Of a stretch of DNA of 64,000 nt, positions 55,150 through 63,339 are shown piece after piece. The DNA comes from Microvirga sp. (GTDB lineage Bacteria > Pseudomonadota > Alphaproteobacteria > Rhizobiales > Beijerinckiaceae). Below the pieces are notes generated by a model, which saw only the letters and a program-made list of their open reading frames with translations, made no database searches and was not told the DNA's origin. Made by a program: the position numbers and the translations under genes. Position 1 is the stretch's first letter. Every line of letters starts with the position of its first letter. Where the stretch lies: NCBI GenBank assembly GCA_029266525.1, contig JAQSWQ010000015.1, forward strand, positions 1 to 64,000, read 5' to 3'.

Positions 55150-56186
55150 GGCGTGCCTTCGCGCTCGTCTTTCTTGCATTCCTCCTAACCCTGCCCTTGT
55201 GGCTGCAAGACCCGTATCTCCTGCACATCCTCATCACGACGGGCATCTTCACGATCGCCGCGATGAGCCTGAACCTACTGCTTGGCTACACCGGGCAGCT
55301 CAGCCTCGGGCACGTCGCCTTCTTCGGAATCGGCGCCTATGTCAGCGCGCTGACCACGCTGGGCTTCGATGTCGACATCGGGCCGTGGACATTCGTGCAT
55401 GAGCCGTGGCCGGTGATGGCCGGTTTCGTGCTCGCGGTGCTGATATCCGGCCTTTGCGGCTATCTCATCGGGAAGCTCTCGTTCAGAGTACGCGGCGCCT
55501 ATTTCGTGATCGTCACGATAAGCTTTGCCGAGGTCGTGCGGCTCGTTGCGCTCAACTGGGTCGATCTGACGCAAGGACCGCTCGCGCTCAACAACATTCC
55601 GGCTTTCGCACTCTCCGTCCCCGGGCTTGGAGAGCACACGCTCTGGGGCAAGGTGCCAAACTACTACCTCGTGCTCGCCGTTGCCGTGGCGGCATACATC
55701 CTGATCAAACGCCTCGTCGGCTCGCGCATTGGACGGGCCATGGTGGCGTTAAAGGAGAACGAGTCGCTCGCCGTGTCAGTCGGCATCGACGTGACGCGGT
55801 ATCTCGTGCTCGCCGCGATTATTTCTGCGGCGCTCGCGGGGGCCGCCGGCAGCCTGTACGCCCACTACGTGAAGATCATCGATCCCGAGATCTTCCTGTT
55901 CATCTACACCGTGACCATGGTGATCATGGTGGTCGCGGGCGGGAAAGGGACACTCGCTGGACCCGTCGTTGGTGGGCTGATCTTCGGAACGCTTCCCGTT
56001 CTGTTGCGCTCTTACCTCGGGCCCGAGTTCCAGTGGATCTTCTACGGCCTATTCATGATCTTCATCGTTTTCGTGCTGCCGCAGGGCATCGTGCCGGCAG
56101 TCGAGCAACGCCTGTTTCCGAGTACGCGAGAGCCGCCGCCCGAGGCACTCGCCACTGTCGAGCCCGCGAAGGGCGAGCCCCAATGA
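55146..56186 (+). CDS. livM: Branched-chain amino acid-type ABC permease LivM
   Basis: A 346-residue permease with hydrophobic helices. Markers are MSLNLLLGYTGQLSLGHVAFFGIGAY, LSFRVRGAYFVIVTISFAEVVRL and VAGGKGTLAGPVVGGLIFG. This copy is intact, unlike the frameshifted LivM at 14917. It overlaps livG by 4 bp. Confidence 0.94.
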   Translation: MRRAFALVFLAFLLTLPLWLQDPYLLHILITTGIFTIAAMSLNLLLGYTGQLSLGHVAFFGIGAYVSALTTLGFDVDIGPWTFVHEPWPVMAGFVLAVLISGLCGYLIGKLSFRVRGAYFVIVTISFAEVVRLVALNWVDLTQGPLALNNIPAFALSVPGLGEHTLWGKVPNYYLVLAVAVAAYILIKRLVGSRIGRAMVALKENESLAVSVGIDVTRYLVLAAIISAALAGAAGSLYAHYVKIIDPEIFLFIYTVTMVIMVVAGGKGTLAGPVVGGLIFGTLPVLLRSYLGPEFQWIFYGLFMIFIVFVLPQGIVPAVEQRLFPSTREPPPEALATVEPAKGEPQ

Positions 56187-56980
56187 CGGGGACACGCGAG
56201 CCCCTCCTCACGGTCGAGCACGTCGCGGTCCATTTCGGCGGGCTCGTCGCGATCGCGGACATGAACTTCGGCGTCCATTCCGGCGAAGTGCTGGGGCTCA
56301 TCGGTCCGAACGGGGCGGGCAAGACCACGGCCTTCAACGTCATAACCGGGTTCCTGAGGCCGACCAAGGGCGAGGTGCGATTCAAGGAAGTCTCGCTGAA
56401 CGGGCTCAAGCCGCATCAGGTGACGAGCCTCGGGCTTGTACGCACGTTCCAGCGCACGAGCGTGTTTCAGGATAACACCGTCGTCGGAAACGTGCTGATC
56501 GGGCTGCACCGACGCGGGCGAGCCACCCTGCTCGACACTCTCCTGGGGCTTCAACGCGAAACGGAATCCGAGCAGGAGCTCAAGGAGGAGGCTTGGTCGA
56601 TCCTGCGCCTGGTCGGCCTCGAGCGGCGTGCCTTCGACCTCGCGAGCGCACTTCCGTACGGCGACCAGCGCCTCGTCGGGGTGGCGCTCGCCTTAGCGGC
56701 GCAGCCGACCATGCTGCTCCTCGACGAGCCGGTCTCGGGCATGAATGCCTCCGAGACAGCGCGGTTCATTAAGCTCCTGGGGTTGATCCGGGAGCAAGGC
56801 ATCACGATCCTTCTCGTCGAGCACGACATGCCGATGGTGATGGGCGTGTCGGACCGCATCATCGTGTTGAATTACGGGCGCATAATAGCGGAGGGGCCCC
56901 CGGCCGAGATCCAGCGAAACCCGGAGGTCATCGCCGCCTACCTTGGGCACGGGGCGCGTCGCGTTCATCACCATGCTTGA
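56183..56980 (+). CDS. livG: ABC ATP-binding protein LivG
   Basis: A 265-residue ATPase. Walker A GPNGAGKTT is at residues 41-49; ALPYGDQRLVGVALALA is the signature region, MLLLDEPVSGMN is Walker B, and the switch His is in LVEHDMPMV. The ATG at 56183 overlaps the livM stop. The signature begins LPYGDQ in place of the commoner LSYGxQ; this is mild family variation. Confidence 0.93.
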   Translation: MTGTREPLLTVEHVAVHFGGLVAIADMNFGVHSGEVLGLIGPNGAGKTTAFNVITGFLRPTKGEVRFKEVSLNGLKPHQVTSLGLVRTFQRTSVFQDNTVVGNVLIGLHRRGRATLLDTLLGLQRETESEQELKEEAWSILRLVGLERRAFDLASALPYGDQRLVGVALALAAQPTMLLLDEPVSGMNASETARFIKLLGLIREQGITILLVEHDMPMVMGVSDRIIVLNYGRIIAEGPPAEIQRNPEVIAAYLGHGARRVHHHA

Positions 56981-57677
56981 GCTGCACAACCTCGTTTGTC
57001 GGTACGGCAAGATCGCCGCCGTGAAGGGGATCTCGCTTGCAGTGAAGCGCGGGCAGCTCGTTGCCCTCATCGGCGCGAACGGAGCCGGCAAGACCACTAC
57101 GCTCAAGTCAATCTCGGGCCTGCTCCCGCCCGCGGAAGGCCAAATCCTCTTCGAAGGAAGGGACGTGACCCGAGGGACTGCGCGCGACATGCTTTCGCTC
57201 GGCATAGCGCATGCGCCCGAAGGGCGTCGCGTGTTTCCGCAGATGACCGTCGAGGAGAACCTCGAGATGGGAGCCTATCTGCGACGCGACGGGCGTGCGA
57301 TCGCCCAGGATATGGAGAGGGTCTTCGAGCAATTTCCGCGGCTCGCCGAGCGACGTGCGCAGGTCGCCGGAACGCTGTCGGGCGGCGAGCAACAGATGCT
57401 CGCCATCGGTCGCGCGCTAATGTCCCGTCCGAAGCTTCTTCTGTTCGACGAGCCGTCGCTCGGCCTTGCACCGAACATCGTCGAGCGGACCTTCGCAATC
57501 ATCCAGGAGATCCGCACGTCGGGCACCACGATCCTGATGGTGGAGCAGAACGCTTACGCCGCCCTTGAAATGTGCGACTACGCGTATCTGCTGGAATCGG
57601 GTTCTCTGGCCCTTGAAGGTTCCGGACAGCAGCTACTTTCAAACCCACACGTTCGTACAGCCTACCTCGGAGGATGA
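56973..57677 (+). CDS. livF: ABC ATP-binding protein LivF
   Basis: A 234-residue ATPase. Walker A GANGAGKTT is at residues 34-42, LSGGEQQMLAIGRAL is the signature, and LLLFDEPSLGLAP is Walker B. The ATG at 56973 lies 8 bp inside livG; an in-frame GTG or other codon further up is less likely because LivF normally begins with this LELHNL-type strand. It partners LivG in powering the importer. Confidence 0.93.
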   Translation: MLELHNLVCRYGKIAAVKGISLAVKRGQLVALIGANGAGKTTTLKSISGLLPPAEGQILFEGRDVTRGTARDMLSLGIAHAPEGRRVFPQMTVEENLEMGAYLRRDGRAIAQDMERVFEQFPRLAERRAQVAGTLSGGEQQMLAIGRALMSRPKLLLFDEPSLGLAPNIVERTFAIIQEIRTSGTTILMVEQNAYAALEMCDYAYLLESGSLALEGSGQQLLSNPHVRTAYLGG

Positions 57678-57983
57678 ATGGGCCTCCTAGTTGCGATGCG
57701 GCGCATTGGAAGGCGATTGTTTCGGGCCAATATGCTGGCGATCAGCAGGCCTATCCCGTTCGAGGGCGGCGGATATGTCGTGGCTACAGCAACTGCCACA
57801 GGGATCACGCACTATCGCGCTGAAACCCTTGAGGATGCACAAGCACAACAGCGAGCGATTATTGCAGGCCTAAACACCGGCGCGGGCGGATTCCCGGTAG
57901 ATGTGCGGGTGATCGACAATGCGCGTTCGGTCGCGGAATTCGAGATCGCCACCCGGAAGTACCTCCTATTGCCCTCGCACTGA
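57678..57983 (+). CDS. Hypothetical small protein at the end of the liv operon
   Basis: A 101-residue ORF whose ATG directly follows the livF stop. The front is basic (GLLVAMRRIGRRLFR); the back half (YVVATATATGITHYRAETLEDAQAQQRAIIAGL) could form a small alpha/beta domain. I recognise no family. It could be a non-coding frame, since codon use is not striking and no Shine-Dalgarno other than the end of livF (GGAGGA) is present. Confidence 0.4.
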   Translation: MGLLVAMRRIGRRLFRANMLAISRPIPFEGGGYVVATATATGITHYRAETLEDAQAQQRAIIAGLNTGAGGFPVDVRVIDNARSVAEFEIATRKYLLLPSH

Positions 57984-58214
57984 GCGAGATTCCTGGACAT
58001 GCTCGTCCAGCCGCGTCGGGACAGAGCCGCCGCCCTCCGCTCTTAACTCACCGAAGATTATGGTGCAGAACGGCCCTGCGGGGGCGCGGGTCAGGTCGAG
58101 AACTCTGATGCTTGTGAGCGCAAAATCCGGCTCCTTCTAGTCGAGCTAGTCATTCCCCCATGATCGCCACTTGCAGGCAGCTCGCTCGCCTCGAAGGGTT
58201 CTGCCCGCAGCATC

Positions 58215-59026
58215 TCAGGCGCGCGGCTTCCTCGGCAAAGCGCGCGACGTCGGCTTCTCTCGCCCCTCTGCCAGCTCAATCCACGCTGGCGCATGATCGC
58301 TTGCCTTTTCCCAGCCGCGCACCTCCCTGTCGACCCCGGCGCGTATGAGGCGCCCTTTGATGCTAGGACTTAGCAGGAGATGGTCGATGCGAAGCCCCGC
58401 ATCGCGGGTCCAAGTGTTCCTGAAATAGTCCCAGAAGGTGTAGATGCGATCAGAAGGATGGAGGCTGCGCAAGACATCCGTCCAGCCCTGCGCGAGAAGG
58501 CGATGGAAGCCAGCGCGCACCTCGGGCCGGAATAGCGCGTCGTCGACCCAGCGTTCGGGCTTATAAACGTCGAGATCGGTCGGCATCACGTTGAAGTCGC
58601 CGGCGAGCAGCACTGGGGCGGCAGTCTCGAGAAGCTCAGCAGCGTGGGCCGTCAGCCGCTCGAACCAGCGCAGCTTGTAATCGAACTTTGGCCCAGGCGC
58701 CGGGTTGCCGTTGGGCATATAGAGGCAGCCAAGGAGCACCCCGTCTACGGCCGCCTCCACGTAGCGGCTCTCATCGTCGTTAGGGTCACCTGGCAGGCCA
58801 CGGCGGGTCTCGATTGGGTCAGCATCACGGGCAAGGAGTTCCAGCTCTTCTGCCCGTGCCAGACAGCGCCGTAACCCGCCCGGCGAATTGCGGCTTCGGG
58901 AAAGTTTTCTTGGGTCGCCTTGATTTCCTGGAGGCACACCACATCGGGCTCTGTCTCGGCGAGCCAGCGCAACAGGACGGGCAGGCGGCCGTTGATGCCG
59001 TTGACGTTGAAGGTCGAGATCTTCAT
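58215..59026 (-). pseudogene. xthA: Exodeoxyribonuclease III (AP endonuclease), frameshifted by a small deletion
   Basis: The N-terminal part from the ATG at 59026 is normal: MKISTFNVNGINGRLPVLL, then CLQEIKATQE with metal-binding Glu34, and GYGAVWHGQKSWN. At about 58833-58842 the expected GVALL segment is missing and the frame changes; the rest continues as ARDADPIETRRGLPGD, GDFNVMPTDLDVY and the catalytic SDHAP in another frame to 58215. Relatives suggest about 10 bp are lost. In this sequence the DNA-repair enzyme is broken; another xthA elsewhere in the genome is possible. Confidence 0.85.
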
Positions 59027-59434
59027 GGGTCGGCTACGCCGTGAACTGACATGCAGGAAGAACGCACAAGGGACCCAAGGCGGCGGGCGTCGTTATCGAC
59101 GATGCCGCGGTCACACCGCGCTACGTGATTGGCTTTGCGGATCCACGCCTGCTCGTTTCCCCTCATGCGAGCGTTTGGAGGCGCCCCGCCCACATCCCGG
59201 CCTTCCGCCGACGCGCAAGGTTCTCCGCTGGTGTGTAATGGCGGGAGTTTTCTATGTCGATGCCGGGGACTACTCCAGGCGCGGCGTCATCCAGATCTAT
59301 CTCTACGACCGTCGGTGACCTCATCGAGATTAATGAAGACAAGAGGCTTGCCGGCACGCCACAGGCTGACAGAATGGCTTGAGAAGGCGACACCCGAGCG
59401 GCTGCGGATGAAGCGAGAGCAGGAGGACCGGACC
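59027..59434. other. Intergenic region between xthA and the CoA-transferase gene
   Basis: A 408-bp divergent region. No convincing gene is present, though the open frame of the next gene extends back to 59129. A 6-bp stem hairpin (CGCGGT, cac, ACCGCG) lies at 59106-59120. The AGGAGG at 59421-59426 is the Shine-Dalgarno of the next gene. Confidence 0.55.
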
Positions 59435-60670
59435 GTGGCGCAGGAGGCGCGCAGCCTGCCGCTGTCCGGCATCCGCGTGATCGACCTCACCTCGGTCGTG
59501 ATGGGCCCCTATGCAAGCCAGATGCTCGGCGATTTCGGCGCTGACGTGATTAAGATTGAGGCTCCGGAGGGTGACTCGACCCGCTACACCGGCCCGGCCA
59601 CAGAGCACGGCATGGCCGCGGTGTTCCTCGGCGTCAACCGCAACAAGCGGAGCGTCGTTCTTGATCTGAAGCGGCCAGAGGCGCAGGCGGCCCTGCTCAA
59701 GCTGATCGGGACGGCCGACGTCTTCATGCACAGCATCCGTCCGCAGAAGCTCGCCCCTCTTGGCCTGGCTCCGAATGCTCTGATGGCGCGTCACCCGAAG
59801 CTGATCTTCGCCGGCCTGCATGGCTTCACCGAACGCGGACCTTACGGCGGCAGGCCCGCCTACGATGACATCATCCAAGGCATGTCGGGCCTCGCCGCGC
59901 TGATGCAGCACCAGGGCGGGGAGCCGCGCTATTTCCCGACCATCGCGGCCGACAAGACGAGCGGCCTCTTCGCCAGCAATGCCATCCTCGCCGCGCTGAT
60001 GCTCCGCGAGCGCACAGGCCAGGGCGGATTCGTCGAGATACCGATGTTCGAATCCATGGTTGCCTTCAATCTCGTCGAGCATCTCTACGGCGGGCATTTC
60101 GATCCCCCGCTGGCCCCGCCGGGTTATCCCCGGGTCCTCGACCGCTGGCGCCGTCCCTATCGCACCGCCGACGGCTTCATCTGCATGATGCCCTACACGA
60201 ACCAGCATTGGCGCCAGTTCTTCGCCGAAGCCGGGCAGCCCGCCCTCGCCGACGATCCGCGTTTCACGGACATCGCCTCCCGAACGCGCAACATCGGCAT
60301 GCTCTACGAAACGACCGGCCGCTTCGTCGCCGGACGCTCCACCGCGGCGTGGCTCGAAGCCTGCGAGCGGCTGCAGATTCCCGCGGCGCCGATGCGGCAG
60401 CTGGAGGAGCTGCCCTCCGATCCGCATCTAGAGGCGATCGGCTTCTTCAGCGAGCATGAGGATGCAGGTCTTGGCCGCGTGCGCTTCCCCGGGGTGCCGG
60501 TCCAGATGAACCGGCAGCCGTTCGCGATTGCCATCCCCCCGCGCCTCGGCGAGCACACGCGCGAGATCCTGGAAGAGATCGGGCTTGCGAAAGGTGAGGT
60601 CGACGCCTTGCTGCGGCAGTCGGAACCCCGCGGTGCGGGAGCGTTACCCGCCATGGCCGAGCAGCAGTAG
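59435..60670 (+). CDS. CaiB/BaiF (class III) CoA-transferase
   Basis: A 411-residue type III CoA-transferase. Markers are LSGIRVIDLTSVVMGPYASQMLGDFGADVIKIE near the start, DLKRPEAQAALLKLIGTADVF, and PAYDDIIQGMSG, in which Asp144 is the likely catalytic residue that forms the acyl intermediate. The start is decided by AGGAGG 8 bp before the GTG at 59435; in-frame ATGs at 59333 and 59408 lack such a site. It precedes a MaoC-like protein and two acyl-CoA dehydrogenases, so it probably activates an acid for beta-oxidation-like steps. Confidence 0.92.
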   Translation: MAQEARSLPLSGIRVIDLTSVVMGPYASQMLGDFGADVIKIEAPEGDSTRYTGPATEHGMAAVFLGVNRNKRSVVLDLKRPEAQAALLKLIGTADVFMHSIRPQKLAPLGLAPNALMARHPKLIFAGLHGFTERGPYGGRPAYDDIIQGMSGLAALMQHQGGEPRYFPTIAADKTSGLFASNAILAALMLRERTGQGGFVEIPMFESMVAFNLVEHLYGGHFDPPLAPPGYPRVLDRWRRPYRTADGFICMMPYTNQHWRQFFAEAGQPALADDPRFTDIASRTRNIGMLYETTGRFVAGRSTAAWLEACERLQIPAAPMRQLEELPSDPHLEAIGFFSEHEDAGLGRVRFPGVPVQMNRQPFAIAIPPRLGEHTREILEEIGLAKGEVDALLRQSEPRGAGALPAMAEQQ

Positions 60671-60685
60671 CGCCGGGAGAGACAC

Positions 60686-61180
60686 TTGAAAGCCATCAAT
60701 CCCGCAGACGCCGAGGCCCTGCCGACCTTGGGGCAGGGCTTCTACTGGCAGGACCTCCAATCCGGCCAGAGGTTCAAGACCTTCCGCCGCACGATCACGG
60801 AGACGGATCTCGTCGGCTTCATCTCGGTCACGGGCATGCTGGAAGCGATTTTCATCGACGCCGATTTCCAGCATGGCGCGATCAAGGGCCGGCCGGTGCC
60901 GGCGGCCCTGACCTATTCCATCATCGAGGGCTTCATCCTGCAGACCATGATCCAGGGCACCGGCCTGGCCATGCTGGAGTTGCATCAGGACATTCGAGCC
61001 CCCGTTCTGGTCGGGGATACGATCTGGGCTCTCGTCGAGGTCACCGACATCCGGCCGACGTCGAAGGGCGGCCGGGCCGTCGTTACCTCGACGATCACGG
61101 TCCACAATCACCGCGACGAAGTCGTCATGACGTACAAGGCGAAGCGCTTGCTTGCCGGACGAGAGAAGGGCGGCGCCTAG
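60686..61180 (+). CDS. MaoC-like hot-dog fold dehydratase family protein
   Basis: A 164-residue hot-dog protein of the MaoC type. RTITETDLVGFISVTGMLEAIFIDAD fits the hydratase N-terminus, and the centre reads VLVGDTIWALVEVTDIRPTSKGG. The usual catalytic Asp/His pair is not clearly seen (no NPLH/DxNPxHxD), so enzymatic activity is uncertain. It starts at TTG 60686 with GGGAGA upstream, 16 bp after the CoA-transferase. Confidence 0.8.
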   Translation: MKAINPADAEALPTLGQGFYWQDLQSGQRFKTFRRTITETDLVGFISVTGMLEAIFIDADFQHGAIKGRPVPAALTYSIIEGFILQTMIQGTGLAMLELHQDIRAPVLVGDTIWALVEVTDIRPTSKGGRAVVTSTITVHNHRDEVVMTYKAKRLLAGREKGGA

Positions 61181-61198
61181 TCGCGAAGGAGAAATGCC

Positions 61199-62176
61199 AT
61201 GCATCGCCAATTTGCCAAAGCGGTTGCGACGGCCGGATTCGTGATCGCCGCTGGGCTGTTTCCTGCGATGTCGCAGGAGAACTATCCAACCAAGCCGGTC
61301 CATCTCCTCGTCGCCTTCCCGCCCGGCGGCCCGACGGATCTCGTCGCTCGCGTGCTCGGCGAGAAGCTCGCCGAGCATCTCGGCCAGCCGGTGATCATCG
61401 AGAACCGGCCGGGCGCCAACGGCAACATCGCGGCCGAGGCGACGGCGCGCGCGGAGCCCGACGGCTACACGGTCTTCTACAACACCTCCGCCGTCGCGCT
61501 CAGTCCCTCGCTCTACGCAAAGCTGAGCTACGATGTCGTGCGCGACCTCGCGCCCGTCGCTTTGACCGCTGTCGTCCCGCTCGTGCTCGCGGTGAACACC
61601 TCGATCCCGGCGAACAACGTCAACGAGTTCATCGCCCACGTAAGAGCCAACCCCGGCAAGCTTACCTATGGCTCGGCCGGCGCCGGCAACGTGACGCATC
61701 TCGGCGCGCTGCTCTTCCTGAAGTCGCACGGGCTCGACGCCGTCCACGTGCCTTTCCGCGGCAGCGCGCCTGCGGTCACCGCGCTGTCCGGCAACCACGT
61801 CCAGTTCGTGACCGACACCGTGAACTCCTCCTTTCCGCTGATCCAGAGCGGGCACATCAAGGCCCTCGCGGTGATGGGCGCGAAGCGCACCCCGGTGCTG
61901 CCGGATGTGCCCACGCTGAGCGAGGCGGGAATGACCAATTTCGAGATCGGGGCGTGGCAGGGCATCCTCGTCCCCGCCAAGACGCCGGCGGCCATCGTGC
62001 AGAAGTTGAATGCCGCCGCCTTGAAGGCGCTCGCCGACCCGAGCGTCAAGGCGAAGCTCGCGATCCAGGGCGCGGAGCCGCTCGGCTCAACGCCCGAGGA
62101 GTATGGCGCCTATATCAAAAGCGAGCTCGAGCGCTGGGCGCGGGTGGTAAAGGACAACGCCGTCAAGCTCGACTGA
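61199..62176 (+). CDS. Tripartite tricarboxylate transporter-type binding protein (TctC/Bug family), orphan
   Basis: A 325-residue periplasmic Bug-type protein with a Sec leader (MHRQFAKAVA, hydrophobic core, cleavage near AMSQEN), then YPTKPVHLLVAFPPGGPTDLVARVLGEKLAEHLGQPVIIENRPGANGNIAAEA, the classic family pattern. No TctA or TctB permease gene is in sight, as is usual for this large family. Placed inside the CoA-dependent catabolic block; the ligand may be its substrate. Confidence 0.93.
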   Translation: MHRQFAKAVATAGFVIAAGLFPAMSQENYPTKPVHLLVAFPPGGPTDLVARVLGEKLAEHLGQPVIIENRPGANGNIAAEATARAEPDGYTVFYNTSAVALSPSLYAKLSYDVVRDLAPVALTAVVPLVLAVNTSIPANNVNEFIAHVRANPGKLTYGSAGAGNVTHLGALLFLKSHGLDAVHVPFRGSAPAVTALSGNHVQFVTDTVNSSFPLIQSGHIKALAVMGAKRTPVLPDVPTLSEAGMTNFEIGAWQGILVPAKTPAAIVQKLNAAALKALADPSVKAKLAIQGAEPLGSTPEEYGAYIKSELERWARVVKDNAVKLD

Positions 62177-62178
62177 CG

Positions 62179-63330
62179 ATGATCCCGGTTCTCGACCTCT
62201 CGGAGATCCCGCCGGAGGACGAGGCCTTGCGGGCGCCGGTGCGGGCGTTCCTGCAGGAGCGCCTGCGCGGCATGCCTGCCGAGCGGCGCGCGCGATCCTG
62301 GATGGGCTTCGACGCCGAATTCAGCCGCGACCTTGCGGCGCAGGGCTGGATCGGGCTCACCTTCCCGCAAGAGTACGGCGGCCTGGGCCGCGCCCATTTC
62401 GCCCGCTACGTCGTCGTCGAGGAACTGCTCGCGGCCGGCGCTCCGGTCTCGGCGCATTGGATCGCCGATCGGCAGAGCGGGCCTCTCATCCTGCGTTACG
62501 GCGACGAAACCCAGCGCCGGTTCTTTCTCCCCCTCATCTGCCGCGCGGAAGCCTTCTTCTGCATCGGCATGAGCGAGCCGAATTCCGGCTCCGATCTCGC
62601 GAGCGTGAGATCGCGCGCGCACCGATCGCAAGGCGGCTGGGTGCTGAACGGCCGCAAGATCTGGACGACGAACGCCGATCGCTCGCACTTCATGATCGCC
62701 CTCGTCCGGACCTCGGGGACCACCGACGACCGCCAGAAGGGCCTGTCGCAGTTCGTGATCGATCTCAGCCTGCCGGGGGTAACCGTGAGGCCGATCCGCG
62801 ACCTCGCGGGTGACGAGCATTTCTCCGAGGTCTTCCTCGACGACGTGCAGTTGGGCGAGGACGCGCTCATCGGACAGGAAGGCGCCGGCTGGGAGCAGGT
62901 GACGGCGGAGCTCGCCTTCGAGCGCAGCGGGCCCGAACGCTTCCTCTCCAGCATCGTCCTTCTCGAAGAATGGGCCATCTATCTCAGATCGCTCGCGCGG
63001 CCGAGCGAGCAGGACGAGGTCCTGCTCGGCCGCATCGTCGCTCACATGACAGCGCTGCGGGCGCTTTCGATCGCCGTCACCGCGCGTCTCGTGCGCGGGG
63101 ACAAGCCTGCCGTCGAAGCGGCGCTCGTGAAGGATCTCGGCACGGAGTTGGAGCAGCTCATCCCGGCGGCGATCGCGAACGCGCTGGGAGCGGATCCGGG
63201 CCACGCGTCACCGAGCGCACTGAGGCATACGCTCGCCTATACGAGCCGCATGGCACCCTCCTATTCCCTGCGCGGCGGGACGCGTGAGATCCTGCGCGGC
63301 ATGATCGCCCGCGGGATGGGCCTGAGGTAG
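62179..63330 (+). CDS. Acyl-CoA dehydrogenase
   Basis: A 383-residue FAD-dependent dehydrogenase. The start DLSEIPPEDEALRAPVRAFL, then GWIGLTFPQEYGGLGRAHFARYVVVEELLAAGAPVSAHW, CIGMSEPNSGSDLASVRSRA (flavin-binding) and the C-terminal SYSLRGGTREILRGMIARGMG support it. The catalytic Glu position is not identified with certainty. ATG at 62179 is 2 bp after the tctC stop. Paired with the next gene it may be one of two dissimilar subunits, as in many catabolic acyl-CoA dehydrogenases. Confidence 0.93.
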   Translation: MIPVLDLSEIPPEDEALRAPVRAFLQERLRGMPAERRARSWMGFDAEFSRDLAAQGWIGLTFPQEYGGLGRAHFARYVVVEELLAAGAPVSAHWIADRQSGPLILRYGDETQRRFFLPLICRAEAFFCIGMSEPNSGSDLASVRSRAHRSQGGWVLNGRKIWTTNADRSHFMIALVRTSGTTDDRQKGLSQFVIDLSLPGVTVRPIRDLAGDEHFSEVFLDDVQLGEDALIGQEGAGWEQVTAELAFERSGPERFLSSIVLLEEWAIYLRSLARPSEQDEVLLGRIVAHMTALRALSIAVTARLVRGDKPAVEAALVKDLGTELEQLIPAAIANALGADPGHASPSALRHTLAYTSRMAPSYSLRGGTREILRGMIARGMGLR

Positions 63331-63339
63331 GGGAGGGCG

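Noticed and set aside
57993-58010. A hairpin (CTGGAC/GTCCAG) as terminator of the liv operon
   Set aside because: Only six base pairs and no T-run; too weak to call.
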